In this document: positions 43,650-51,749 of the stretch, one piece after another
Numbering within the stretch: position 1 is the stretch's first letter
Layout of the letters: each line of letters begins with the position of its first letter
Assembly: GCA_019242475.1 (NCBI GenBank)
Contig: JAFAVK010000123.1
Coordinates: 1 to 64,000, forward strand
Reading direction: 5' to 3'
Source of the DNA: Acidobacteriota bacterium
GTDB taxonomy: Bacteria; Acidobacteriota; Blastocatellia; Pyrinomonadales; Pyrinomonadaceae
DNA: 64,000 nucleotides
Translations under genes and position numbers: made by a program
Notes under the pieces: model-generated
Told to the model about the DNA's origin: nothing
Seen by the model: the letters and a program-made list of their open reading frames with translations, nothing else
Databases searched by the model: none

Positions 43650-44611
43650 ACTTGCTCCCACACTTCAGGGTTAACCGGGATGCCCTGCTCCATGTTCTCA
43701 AGTCTGATTTGAAGAGTCCGCTCGCCGGGGTATCTCACGCCCTCAAGGCTTGCGACGATGTCGTCGGCGACGTGTGCAGCAGTCTCAGTCCCTTCGAGTG
43801 AGTTAAGGTCGAAGGCGAGGAAGACTTGAGACAGTCTCGTCTCTTCGAGCGGGTCGGGGGGAATCTGGTGCGTGGCGAGACCGCCCGCGAGGAGGGCCGC
43901 GGCCATGTCGAGCAGGAGCGCCAACCCCGAGCCTTTCCAGAATCCGATGGGGAGCGGTCGGCCCGACTCTTCCACCGCGGCGGGGTCTTGTGTGAGGCGC
44001 CCTTCGGCGTCAAAGCCGCCGACGACCGGCAGTCGCTCGCCCCGAGACCGGTAGGCCGCCAGCGCGCCGTAGGAGAACTGTGACACGGCCATGTCGAGTA
44101 CGACGTGTCCCGCGGGGCGCGGCGCGGCGATGACGAGCGGATTGTTGCCGAGCAGAGGGCGCGCAGAGCCCCACGGCGGGAGGTTGGGCAGGGTGTTCGT
44201 CCAGCAGAAGGCGAGCGCGCCCGCGTCGGCCGCCTGCCAGCCGTAGCTCCCGCCGCGCATCCAGTGGTTCGTGTTCCGCAGCGCGACGCAGCCCACGCCT
44301 TGCCGGCGTGAAAGCTCCAAAGCCCTCTCCATCGACTGACGCGCGTTGAGATTGCCCGGGCCGGAACGTCCGTCCCAGCGTTCGAGCGCGCCGTGCGCCT
44401 CGACGCAGACGGGGCTCGCGTTCACGTCAACGACTCCCCTCTCAATCTGTTCTAAGAAGCGCGGGAAGCGGTTGAGGCCGTGCGTGTAGACGCCGTCGCG
44501 GTCGGTCTCGGCGAAGAGGCGCGCGCAGAGGTCGGCGCGCCCTTGCTCGAAGCCGACCTTGAGCAGGGCGCGCCGCAGTGTTTCGTGAAGCTCTTCGAAG
44601 CTGACTCTCAA
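43628..44611 (-). CDS. dlgD: Ldh-family oxidoreductase resembling DlgD/YiaK
   Basis: This is a 327-residue enzyme of the malate/L-lactate dehydrogenase-2 family. Residues from the start closely resemble E. coli YiaK (3-dehydro-L-gulonate 2-dehydrogenase): ARLFAETDRDGVYTHGLNRFPRFLEQIE, then CVALRNTNHWMRGGSYGWQA, WTNTLPNLPPWGS, GNNPLVIAAPRP and PLPIGFWKGSGLALLLDM. The fold has no Rossmann domain and uses NAD(P)H. DlgD reduces 2,3-diketo-L-gulonate at C2. In this pectin locus a related keto-uronate may be the substrate, which is inference. The gene begins on the base directly after the stop of the LarA-like gene, so the pair is coupled. It is the last gene of the long minus-strand run. Confidence 0.8.
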   Translation of the reverse strand: MRVSFEELHETLRRALLKVGFEQGRADLCARLFAETDRDGVYTHGLNRFPRFLEQIERGVVDVNASPVCVEAHGALERWDGRSGPGNLNARQSMERALELSRRQGVGCVALRNTNHWMRGGSYGWQAADAGALAFCWTNTLPNLPPWGSARPLLGNNPLVIAAPRPAGHVVLDMAVSQFSYGALAAYRSRGERLPVVGGFDAEGRLTQDPAAVEESGRPLPIGFWKGSGLALLLDMAAALLAGGLATHQIPPDPLEETRLSQVFLAFDLNSLEGTETAAHVADDIVASLEGVRYPGERTLQIRLENMEQGIPVNPEVWEQVKQTRER

Positions 44612-45904
44612 TTAGTGCGGCTCGACAAGGTAGAGGTCGCGGCCGGCGCGTTCGACGACGAGGGTGTCGGGGTCTTGGTCGTAGTCCTCGCGGCGGAACT
44701 GTCGGTGATCCATGAAGCCGAGGTTGACGCGGCGGCAGGTGGCCTCGTCGAGCGCGGAGGCCATCGTGATCGTGTAACGGGGAATGACTCTGCCCGTCTC
44801 GTCGCGCGAGCCGGCGTAGGAGACGTGTGCGAGGTGGGCGGCGACGGCGAGGTTCGAGCGCAGCTCGGTCGAGAGCGCGACCATCTCGCGGACGCGGTCG
44901 ATGGGGGCGTAGCCGTACTTCTCAATCAAGAGCCCGTGCGTCTCGGAGATGGCGCGCAGGTGCGGCGCGTAGATAATCAACTCGCCGCCCTCCTCGATGA
45001 TGCCGCCGAGTTTGTAGCTCGCCTTCCCTCCGACCCACAGCTCGTCGTAGTGCTCATCTAATAGCGCGACGACCCTGCGATACTTGCGGCCGGTGTACTT
45101 GATGTGAACCTGGCGGCTGACCTCGGCCGCGCGGCGGAAGGCTTCGCGGAAGTCGCCGCAGAAGAGGGCGTGCGTGCGCAGGCGCTCGTCGTCGCCGCGC
45201 GTGACGACGGAGTTGATGGAGATGATGCGGGCCGGGACTAAGTCGGCCGCGGCCTCGATCATGTGGCGCGTGGGCGTCTCGACGCGGCCGATGATGTTCT
45301 CGATGGAGGCGAGCGCGCCGAGCCAGTGGGTGGCGTGCGTCAGGTTCGGGCCGGCGACGCCGGGGAAGAAGTACTTGGCGCCGCCCGCGAAGCCCGCGAC
45401 CTCGTGCGGGACGGTGGCGCCGAAGATGAGCACGGTGTCGTAGACGCCCGGCGCGAGCAGGCAGTTGAGGTTGACCTTGACGGAATCGTTGATGAGGCCG
45501 CCGGTCAACTCGGTCACGCGCTCGGCTGAAAGCTCTCCGAGGTCAACCAGCTCTTCGGGCCGGTTCCACTGATGGTCGAAGATTTGGCCGAGCAGAGGGA
45601 GCGAGCCGCCTTCGTCTAAGCCAATCTTAGTCCGCTTCTCCTCGTCAGTCATGGGCATGTGCGTGCCCTGCGCGACGAGCGCGTCGAACTGTTCCGCGCC
45701 GCGCTCCTTTAGAATCTCGGCGGCGAAGGGGAAGAGTAAGTCCGTGTTGTCGTCGCGCGTCTTGTCGGGGACGATGGCGAGGACGCGCGCACCTGGGCCG
45801 ACGGTCAAAAGCGCCTGTTCGACGATGGCGCGTAGTTCTTCCGGCGAAAGGTCGAGTTCGGGCGCTCCCTTCCCGACAGTGGATGGCGCGGGCTTGGTGC
45901 TCAT
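44612..45904 (-). CDS. LarA-family (nickel-pincer) hydroxyacid racemase/epimerase homologue
   Basis: This is about 430 residues from the ATG at 45904, which follows AGGGAG; a longer frame starts at 45949. It matches lactate racemase LarA (DUF2088). Candidate active-site residues are Asp47 and Arg50 in PDKTRDDN, His82 in QGTHMPM, His167 in GATVPHEVAGFAGGAKYFFPGVAG with Lys177, and a His in THATHW at 189-194. These correspond to the residues that bind the nickel-pincer nucleotide and move hydride in LarA. Members interconvert C2 epimers of alpha-hydroxyacids such as lactate, malate and gluconate. In a uronate locus an aldonate is a likely substrate (inference). The maturation genes larB, larC and larE are not in the window. 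It is coupled to dlgD downstream, and the 21-bp palindrome array lies just upstream. Confidence 0.85.
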   Translation of the reverse strand: MSTKPAPSTVGKGAPELDLSPEELRAIVEQALLTVGPGARVLAIVPDKTRDDNTDLLFPFAAEILKERGAEQFDALVAQGTHMPMTDEEKRTKIGLDEGGSLPLLGQIFDHQWNRPEELVDLGELSAERVTELTGGLINDSVKVNLNCLLAPGVYDTVLIFGATVPHEVAGFAGGAKYFFPGVAGPNLTHATHWLGALASIENIIGRVETPTRHMIEAAADLVPARIISINSVVTRGDDERLRTHALFCGDFREAFRRAAEVSRQVHIKYTGRKYRRVVALLDEHYDELWVGGKASYKLGGIIEEGGELIIYAPHLRAISETHGLLIEKYGYAPIDRVREMVALSTELRSNLAVAAHLAHVSYAGSRDETGRVIPRYTITMASALDEATCRRVNLGFMDHRQFRREDYDQDPDTLVVERAGRDLYLVEPH

Positions 45905-46269
45905 ATGTTTTTCTCCCTGTGCGGATACGAGCTTTTTAAGGCTTAACACACGTATTGGAAGCCGGAATGTTTAGACCAGAAGCTTTGTAATCCGATTTTA
46001 AAGCCAAGTAACGCGATACGCAGCCTCAGAATTGCAATTCCAGACCTTAGTATCGCGATACCAGGCTTCGGTATCGCGATACTAAGCTTCGGTAACGCGA
46101 TACCAAGCTTCGGTATCGCAATACTAAGCTTCAGTATCGCGATACTGAAGTCGCGTATCGCGATACTAAAGTCGAGTATCGCGATACTGAAGCTTAGTAT
46201 CGCGTTACTACGGCTCAGTATCGCGATACTCGACTTCAAATTTCCGATTCAAAAGCCCAAAATCGCGCT
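45905..46269. other. Intergenic gap between kdgK-like and larA-like genes
   Basis: The gap between the kinase stop (46270) and the larA start (45904) is almost filled by the palindrome array described separately. I see no separate promoter motif in it. Confidence 0.6.
46008..46229. repeat. Eleven 12-bp palindromes at exact 21-bp spacing
   Basis: Palindromes related to GTATCGCGATAC begin at 46008, 46029, 46050, 46071, 46092, 46113, 46134, 46155, 46176, 46197 and 46218, always 21 bases apart. Six are perfect copies, four are slight variants and one (46029) is the divergent palindrome GAATTGCAATTC. Spacers of 9 bases vary, often with AAGCTT or AAGTCG. More degenerate units continue at 45987 and perhaps 46239. 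On the minus strand a 98-codon frame reads heptads such as SIAILKL through the array, but it lacks support as a protein. Each unit spans two helical turns, so the palindromes share one face of the DNA. I do not know an identical named element. Confidence 0.85.
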
Positions 46270-47352
46270 TTAACGCTGGATGCGTGCGGAGCCGCCCTTG
46301 GCAAACGCGCGCACCTGCTCGACAGAGGCCATCGTGGTGTCGCCGGGGAAGGTCGTCAAAAGCGCGCCGTGCGCCCAGCCGAGCTTGAGCGACTCCTCGG
46401 GCGACTCGCCCGTCAGTAGGCCGTAGAAGAAGCCGGAGGCGAAGCCGTCGCCGCCGCCGACGCGGTCGAGCACGTCGAGTTCCGCGGTCGGCGAGACGTA
46501 GGTCTCGCCGTCCACCCACGCCACCGCGCCCCAACTGTGCCGGTTGGTCGTGTGTACCTCGCGCAACGTCGTCGCGACGATCTTGACCTGCGGGTGCTTC
46601 TTCACTACCCGGTCGATCATGCCGAAGAAGGCCGTCGGGTCGAGCTTCGACGCCTTCGAAACGTCCTGACCGGGAATCCCCAGCCCCTTCTGCAAGTCCT
46701 CCTCGTTGCCGACGAGCACGTCCACGTTCTCCACGATGCGCGCGACCGTTTCCACCGCGCGTCCCTCGCCGCCCGAAATCTTCCAGAGCTTCTCGCGGAA
46801 GTTCAAATCGAACGAAGTGACGGCGCCCGCGGCCTTCGCCGCCTTCATGCCCTCGACGATGACCTCGGCCGTCGTCTCCGAAAGGGCGGCGAAGATGCCG
46901 CCCGAGTGGAACCAGCGGACGCCGCCCTTGAAGATTTCGTTCCAGTTGAAGTCGCCGGGCTTCAAGAGCGCGGCGGCCTCGTTCGAGCGGTTGTAGAAGA
47001 CGACGGGGGCGCGGACGCCGTGGCCGCGGTCGCTGTAGACGGCGGCGATGTTGGGGCCGCGGACGCCGTCGTGCTCGAACCACTTGTAGAAAGGTTTGAC
47101 GCCCATCGCGCGGACGCGCTCTTGCACGAGTTCGCCGATGGGGTAGTTGACCATCGCCGAGACGACGCCGGTGTTGAGGCGGAAGCCGTCCGAGAGGTTG
47201 GCGGCGCAGTTGAACTCGCCGCCCGAGACGTGTATGTCGCAGTGCGTGGCCTTGCGGAAGGGGATGACGCCGGGGTCGATGCGGTGGACGAGCGCGCCCA
47301 GAGAGACGAAGTCGAGCGCGCCCTCCTGCTTGATGTTCAGACCGTTACTCAT
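46270..47352 (-). CDS. Second PfkB-family KDG-kinase-like sugar kinase
   Basis: This 360-residue protein is paralogous to the kinase at 37981. The C-terminal PfkB signature DRVGGGDGFASGFFYGLLTG and the N-terminal GGEFNCAANLSDGFRLNTG are intact. The middle includes YKWFEHDGVRGPNIAAVYSDRGHGVRAPVVFY and RWFHSGGIFAALSETTAEVI. It should phosphorylate a 2-keto-3-deoxy sugar acid, most likely KDG to KDPG. It follows the uxuB-like gene by 29 bases in the same minus-strand run, and the palindrome array follows it. Retention of two kinases in one regulon suggests different substrates or different expression. Confidence 0.85.
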   Translation of the reverse strand: MSNGLNIKQEGALDFVSLGALVHRIDPGVIPFRKATHCDIHVSGGEFNCAANLSDGFRLNTGVVSAMVNYPIGELVQERVRAMGVKPFYKWFEHDGVRGPNIAAVYSDRGHGVRAPVVFYNRSNEAAALLKPGDFNWNEIFKGGVRWFHSGGIFAALSETTAEVIVEGMKAAKAAGAVTSFDLNFREKLWKISGGEGRAVETVARIVENVDVLVGNEEDLQKGLGIPGQDVSKASKLDPTAFFGMIDRVVKKHPQVKIVATTLREVHTTNRHSWGAVAWVDGETYVSPTAELDVLDRVGGGDGFASGFFYGLLTGESPEESLKLGWAHGALLTTFPGDTTMASVEQVRAFAKGGSARIQR

Positions 47353-47381
47353 CTTTTCGATTCTCCGTGATGCAAAAAAAA

Positions 47382-48212
47382 TCAGACGCCGCCGAAGGCC
47401 GAGAAGCCGCCGTCAACCGGAACCACGACGCCCGTGACGAAGCCGGACGCAGGTGACAGAAGCCACAGTAATGTCCCTAACAAATCTTCCGGCTCGCCGA
47501 AGCGGCCCATCGGCGTGTGCGCGATAATGGACTGGCCGCGCTGCGTGAGCGAGCCGGTCTCCTTGTCGGTCAGGAGGAAACGGTTCTGCTCGGTCAGGAA
47601 GAAGCCGGGCGCGATGGCGTTGACGCGGATCGAAGGGCTGTACTCGGTGGCGAGGTGGACGGCGAGCCACTGCGTGAAGCTGTTGACGCCTGCCTTCGCC
47701 GCCGAGTAGCCGAGCACGCGCGTCAAAGGCCGCACCGCCGACATCGAAGAGACGTTCAGGATGACGCCCTCGCCCTGCTCCGCCATCTGCCGCCCGAAGA
47801 CCTGGCTCGGGATGATCGTCCCGAGCATGTTCAGGTCGAAGACGAAGCGCAAAGCCTCTTCCGGCAGGTCAAAGAACTTCTGCTGCGGGTTCGTCGTCGC
47901 GCCGGGGTGGTTGCCGCCCGCGCCGTTGAGCAGCGCGTCCACGCGCCCGAACTCCTTCAAGACCTCCTGCGCCGCTTCCTTCAAACTCCCCGCGTCGAGC
48001 ACGTCGGCCGTGAAGACGACCGCGCGGCCCGGCCCTTCGAGTGCCGCGACCTGCGGCTCGGCCTTCTCGCGGTTGCGCGCCACGAGCGCCACGTTCGCGC
48101 CGCAGCCGACAATCGCGCGCACCATCGCCTGCCCGAGCACGCCCGTCCCGCCCGTCACGACCACCGTGCGGCCGTTGAAGTCGTACATCTTCGTTAACTC
48201 AGCTAAGTTCAT
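47382..48212 (-). CDS. uxuB: SDR-type fructuronate reductase (UxuB/YjmF-like)
   Basis: This is a 276-residue short-chain dehydrogenase. The Rossmann motif is TGGTGVLGQAMV, the NAGG-like segment is NGAGGNHPGATT, and the catalytic set is Ser in NVSSMS plus YSAAK. NGAGGNHPGATT and the ending HTPMGRFGEPEDLLGTLLWLLSPASGFVTGVVVPVDGGFSAFGGV are typical of the mannonate oxidoreductases of the YjmF/UxuB (SDR) type, which reduce D-fructuronate to D-mannonate. It is distinct from the long-chain UxuB of E. coli. It sits directly between uxaE and the kinase, consistent with the tagaturonate-fructuronate-mannonate route. The mannonate dehydratase expected next (UxuA) is absent from the window. Confidence 0.87.
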   Translation of the reverse strand: MNLAELTKMYDFNGRTVVVTGGTGVLGQAMVRAIVGCGANVALVARNREKAEPQVAALEGPGRAVVFTADVLDAGSLKEAAQEVLKEFGRVDALLNGAGGNHPGATTNPQQKFFDLPEEALRFVFDLNMLGTIIPSQVFGRQMAEQGEGVILNVSSMSAVRPLTRVLGYSAAKAGVNSFTQWLAVHLATEYSPSIRVNAIAPGFFLTEQNRFLLTDKETGSLTQRGQSIIAHTPMGRFGEPEDLLGTLLWLLSPASGFVTGVVVPVDGGFSAFGGV

Positions 48213-48262
48213 CTTCCGTTCCCTACCTGTTTCAAATTTGAAATTTCAAATTTGAAATTATC

Positions 48263-49546
48263 TTAGTCGGCACCAATCCCCGCGGCCGCCTCCGCGCCGA
48301 CGAAGAGCGGCTGGATGTGGCGGTCGTAGAGGTTCTCGGTCACGTTGCGGCCGACGACCTCTTCGTTCTCCTTGAGGAGGCCGAGGTAGCGTTCGCCCAT
48401 CTTGGCCGCGACCTTGTAGCCGACGTGGAGGAGCTGGCGCAAGGAAGGGTTGTAGAGCGGGTTCGACTGGTCATGGCGGAGCGCGCCGACGTACTGCTCG
48501 GAACTCCAGCCCTCGACCTCTTCGGCCGTGGGGAGCTTCGAGCGGTCGATGTCGATGACCGTCGCGTAGGGCGCGCAGAGCGCGTCGATGTCGGCGAGCG
48601 CCTTCGTATAAATCTCCTTCGCGAGCTGCAAGCCTTCGCCGCCCGCTTCGGCGAGGCCGATGATCTCTTCGAGCCAGGTCGTGCCGGCGGTCTTGACGTG
48701 GATGCCCGCGCCGGTGCGCCGGAGCGCGCGGCGGATGGGCTCGTAGATGGAGAACTTGTCGCTGCCCGAGTGGACACTGAGCTTGAGGTTCGAAGGGAGG
48801 TCGTAGGTCTTGACGGCGTGGCTGATGACGGCGATGTCCTCGTTAAACTCCTTCTCGAACTGCGCCACGTCGCCGACGTAATCGACGCCCTTGTTGAAGC
48901 GGCCGGTGAACTTCGGCGCGACGGTCTGCGCGGGAATCTTCTCGTCGGCGATGGCGGCGAGGATGACGAGCAGCTCGGGCGGCGTCTGCGGCGTGTCGGT
49001 CTCGTCCATCGAGACCTCCGCGATGAAGTTGCCCTCGCCCTTGGAAGAAGCCACGTGGCGGTAGATGGCGCCCGCGTCCTGCACGGCCTTGAGGAACTTG
49101 CGCGCGATGCGCTCGATCTCTTCGCGCGTGGTCTCGAAGGGTTCCGCGATGCCGGGAATCTCGATGCGGCCGACCAGCTCGGGGTGGCGCCCGACGAAGG
49201 CCGTTACGTCCTCGTCCGCGGCGGGCTCGCCGATGGAGTCGGCCACGTCGAGCGTGTAGAAGTCGCTCGTCTCGATGAACTCTTCCACGATGTCGAGGCG
49301 GATGTGGTCGGCGTCGATGTGGAAGGGCTTCGACCAGCCGAGGTCACGCACAGCCACTTCGGCGGCGGCGAGCACCGAGGGCGGCTTCGAGCCGACGATG
49401 CCGTGCTCGCGGTATGACTTGTTCCAGACGGGCGCGATCTCGACGCCAGCTTCGGCGGCCTTCACGCAGGCGCGCAACTGCGCCTTCGCCTGGTGCGCGA
49501 ACCTGTCCCCCATGCCGAAAGAGTATTTCTCAAGCTTCAAACTCAT
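48263..49546 (-). CDS. uxaE: Tagaturonate epimerase family protein (UxaE)
   Basis: This is a 427-residue cytoplasmic protein. Segments YSFGMGDRFAHQAKAQLRACV, FHIDADHIRLDIVEEFIETSDFYTLDVADSIG and LSVHSGSDKFSIYEPIRRAL fit the UxaE family, first described as a Thermotoga maritima enzyme. UxaE epimerises D-tagaturonate and D-fructuronate at C4, letting galacturonate join the glucuronate route. Several His and Asp residues in those segments may hold a metal (inference). It lies between the CE12 esterase gene (21 bases) and uxuB (51 bases) in the long minus-strand run. The uronate isomerase that would supply tagaturonate, UxaC, was not found in the window. Confidence 0.85.
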   Translation of the reverse strand: MSLKLEKYSFGMGDRFAHQAKAQLRACVKAAEAGVEIAPVWNKSYREHGIVGSKPPSVLAAAEVAVRDLGWSKPFHIDADHIRLDIVEEFIETSDFYTLDVADSIGEPAADEDVTAFVGRHPELVGRIEIPGIAEPFETTREEIERIARKFLKAVQDAGAIYRHVASSKGEGNFIAEVSMDETDTPQTPPELLVILAAIADEKIPAQTVAPKFTGRFNKGVDYVGDVAQFEKEFNEDIAVISHAVKTYDLPSNLKLSVHSGSDKFSIYEPIRRALRRTGAGIHVKTAGTTWLEEIIGLAEAGGEGLQLAKEIYTKALADIDALCAPYATVIDIDRSKLPTAEEVEGWSSEQYVGALRHDQSNPLYNPSLRQLLHVGYKVAAKMGERYLGLLKENEEVVGRNVTENLYDRHIQPLFVGAEAAAGIGAD

Positions 49547-49566
49547 GACGTTCTCCTTAACGTAAA

Positions 49567-50304
49567 TTACTTCTTCAAAAACTTGACGAGCCCGAGCTTC
49601 TGCCCGCGGATGCCGTCCGCGACGAGCGCGGCCATGATGTCGGCGCCGAGCGGCGAGAAGTGCGTGTTGTCCTCGACGCCCTGGGGGTAGTTAGGGTTCT
49701 CGCCCGGCTTCAGTTGGAGGAAGAGCTTGCGCGACTCCTCGGGGCCTTCACGCACGAGCACCTTCTCGCTCAGGCGGTGCATGTCGATGAGCGCGACCTT
49801 CCTTTCGGCCGCGACGCCGCGGACGATGTCCGGGTACTCGAAGTGCGTGTCCTGGAAGACGCCCTTTTCGTCAAAGCGGCGGCGCATGACGGGCGTCAGG
49901 AGCACGGGCGTCGCCTTCTTCGCGCGCACCTCATCGACGAAGCGCTCAAGGTTCCGGCGGAAGTCTTCGGGCGGCGTGTGTGACGCCTTCTCCTTCGGCT
50001 GGTCGTTGTGGCCGAACTGGATGAGGACGTAGTCGCCGGGCTTGACGCTGTCGATGAGCGCCTGCCAACGCCCCTCCGCGATGAAGGTCTTCGTGCTGCG
50101 GCCGTTCAGGGCGCGGTTGTCAACGCGAACCTTCTTCGCGTCGAAGTGCTTTTGCAACTGCTCGCCCCAGCCCGTCTCGGGCCGCTTGTTCTCGGCCTTG
50201 TTCGCCGCCGTCGAATCGCCGGCGATGAAGACGGTGACGGGCTCGTCGGCAAAAGCCGCGGGCGCCAGTAGAAAGAGGGCTAGTAATGTGATCGCGAGTC
50301 TCAA
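49567..50304 (-). CDS. Secreted rhamnogalacturonan acetylesterase (CE12, SGNH)
   Basis: This is a 245-residue protein with a signal peptide (ITLLALFLLAPAAFA). The SGNH blocks are all present: block I GDSTAAN with Ser31, the Gly in DNRALNGRST, the Asn in QFGHNDQPKEKASHTPPEDFRRNL, and block V DNTHFSPLGA with Asp212 and His215. CE12 enzymes remove acetyl groups from rhamnogalacturonan, exposing the backbone to lyases and hydrolases. The length suits CE12 (about 230-250 residues). It is located between a GH28 gene and uxaE in the same direction, so one transcript carries extracellular and cytoplasmic steps. Confidence 0.9.
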   Translation of the reverse strand: MRLAITLLALFLLAPAAFADEPVTVFIAGDSTAANKAENKRPETGWGEQLQKHFDAKKVRVDNRALNGRSTKTFIAEGRWQALIDSVKPGDYVLIQFGHNDQPKEKASHTPPEDFRRNLERFVDEVRAKKATPVLLTPVMRRRFDEKGVFQDTHFEYPDIVRGVAAERKVALIDMHRLSEKVLVREGPEESRKLFLQLKPGENPNYPQGVEDNTHFSPLGADIMAALVADGIRGQKLGLVKFLKK

Positions 50305-50313
50305 AGTTTCACC

Positions 50314-51747
50314 TCAGCCGAGCCTGTCCACGACGCTGCCGTTGACGCGGACGTTTTCGAGCTTGAGCCCGTTGACGTTCTTGACGACGCTCGGCCGCTC
50401 GACGTTCTCGAAGGTGCAGTCCTTCAGACGCAGGTCGTAGACGGGCGCGTTCTCGAAGCCCTGCACGTCGAGCGCGAGGCGGCTCCGGCCGCTCTTCAAA
50501 TTCTGCACGGAGAGGTTGCGGACGACCGGCGTGAACTTGCCCTGCTTACCCTCCTCGTAGTTGAAATCCACGGTGAGGACGGCGCTCTTGACCTGCCCGA
50601 CCGTGATGTTGCGGAAGAAGAGGTTTTCAAGGAGCCCGCCGCGGACGGCGTTGTTCTTGAAGCGGAGCGCGGTCTCAAGGTTCGGGCTGTCCATCGCGCA
50701 GTCGTCGGCGAAGAGGTTGCGGACGCCGCCCGAAATTTCGCTGCCGATGGTGACGCCGCCGTGCCCGTCCTTCATCCGGCAGCCGCGGATGACGATGTTC
50801 TCCGAAGGGATGTGCAAACGCCGGCCGTCGGCGTTGCGGCCGGACTTGACGGCGATGCAGTCGTCGCCCGTGTCGAAGGTGCAGTCTTCGATGAGCACGT
50901 CCTTGCACGACTCGGGGTCGCAGCCGTCGTTGTTCGGGCCGTGGCTCTTGATGTTCACGCTGCGGACGGTGACGTTGGTGCAGAGCACCGGATGAATCTC
51001 CCACATGGGAGAGTTGATTATCGTCACGCCTTCTATCAACACGTTCTGGCAGCGGTAGGGCTGGACGAACTGCGGGCGGAGGTACGAGCCTTCGCCGAAG
51101 ACGCGCTCCGAGACGGGCACGCCGCGCTCGACCATGTCGGCGAGCTGGTCGCGCGCCTTCGTCTGGTTCGGGTCGCCCTTCTTGTAGCCGTGCAGCGCCA
51201 GTCCCTTCCAGGGCCACCAGTGCCCGTCGTCGCTGTTGCCGTCGAGCGTGCCCTTGCCCGTGACGGCGATGTTCTGCTGCTCGAAGGCGTAGATGAAGGG
51301 CGAATAGCCCAACAGCTCCATGCCCTCCCAACGCGTGTAGACGGCGGGCAGGTAAGCCTTCGGGTCTTGGACGAACTTGACGGTCGCGCCTTCGGAGACT
51401 TGAAGGTTGACGTTGCTGAGCAGGTGAATGGGGCCGGTCAGGAACGTGCCCGCGGGCACGACGACGCGCCCGCCGCCCGCCTTGTTGCAGGCGGCGACGG
51501 CCTTGCGAAAGGCATCGGTGCAATCAACCTTGCCGTCTCCCTTCGCGCCGTACTTCGTCACGTCGAAGTCGCGCTTCGGGAAGACGGGCGGCTTGATGCG
51601 CGTCAGAATCTCGGGCACGCGTGCCCAGGGGTCTTCGTCGGCCGCGAAGGCACGCGCGAGCGCCTCGCCTGTCGAAAGATGATTTAAGAAGAGCGCACCG
51701 GCGGCGCCGGCCAGAGTCTTCTTGATGAAATCCCTGCGGTCGGACAT
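50314..51747 (-). CDS. GH28 polygalacturonase with a Tat-type leader
   Basis: This has 477 residues from ATG 51747; a longer frame starts at 51795, but the shorter start gives the signal SDRRDFIKKTLAGAAGALFL, a twin-arginine motif (RRDFIK) followed by a hydrophobic core. The catalytic beta-helix has NNDGCDPES, DTGDDCIAVKSGRN and GHGGVTIGSE, so the GH28 acids and His are intact. It is a paralogue of the Sec-exported enzyme at 25579, with the same opening PPVFPKRDFDVTKYGAKGDGKVD. Folding before export is expected for a Tat substrate. The upstream PL10 gene ends 2 bases before its start. Confidence 0.92.
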   Translation of the reverse strand: MSDRRDFIKKTLAGAAGALFLNHLSTGEALARAFAADEDPWARVPEILTRIKPPVFPKRDFDVTKYGAKGDGKVDCTDAFRKAVAACNKAGGGRVVVPAGTFLTGPIHLLSNVNLQVSEGATVKFVQDPKAYLPAVYTRWEGMELLGYSPFIYAFEQQNIAVTGKGTLDGNSDDGHWWPWKGLALHGYKKGDPNQTKARDQLADMVERGVPVSERVFGEGSYLRPQFVQPYRCQNVLIEGVTIINSPMWEIHPVLCTNVTVRSVNIKSHGPNNDGCDPESCKDVLIEDCTFDTGDDCIAVKSGRNADGRRLHIPSENIVIRGCRMKDGHGGVTIGSEISGGVRNLFADDCAMDSPNLETALRFKNNAVRGGLLENLFFRNITVGQVKSAVLTVDFNYEEGKQGKFTPVVRNLSVQNLKSGRSRLALDVQGFENAPVYDLRLKDCTFENVERPSVVKNVNGLKLENVRVNGSVVDRLG

Positions 51748-51749
51748 GG

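Noticed and set aside
45987..46250. CRISPR array
   Set aside because: Units are 12-bp palindromes with 9-base spacers and no leader or cas genes; CRISPR repeats are longer and spacers are about 30 bases or more.
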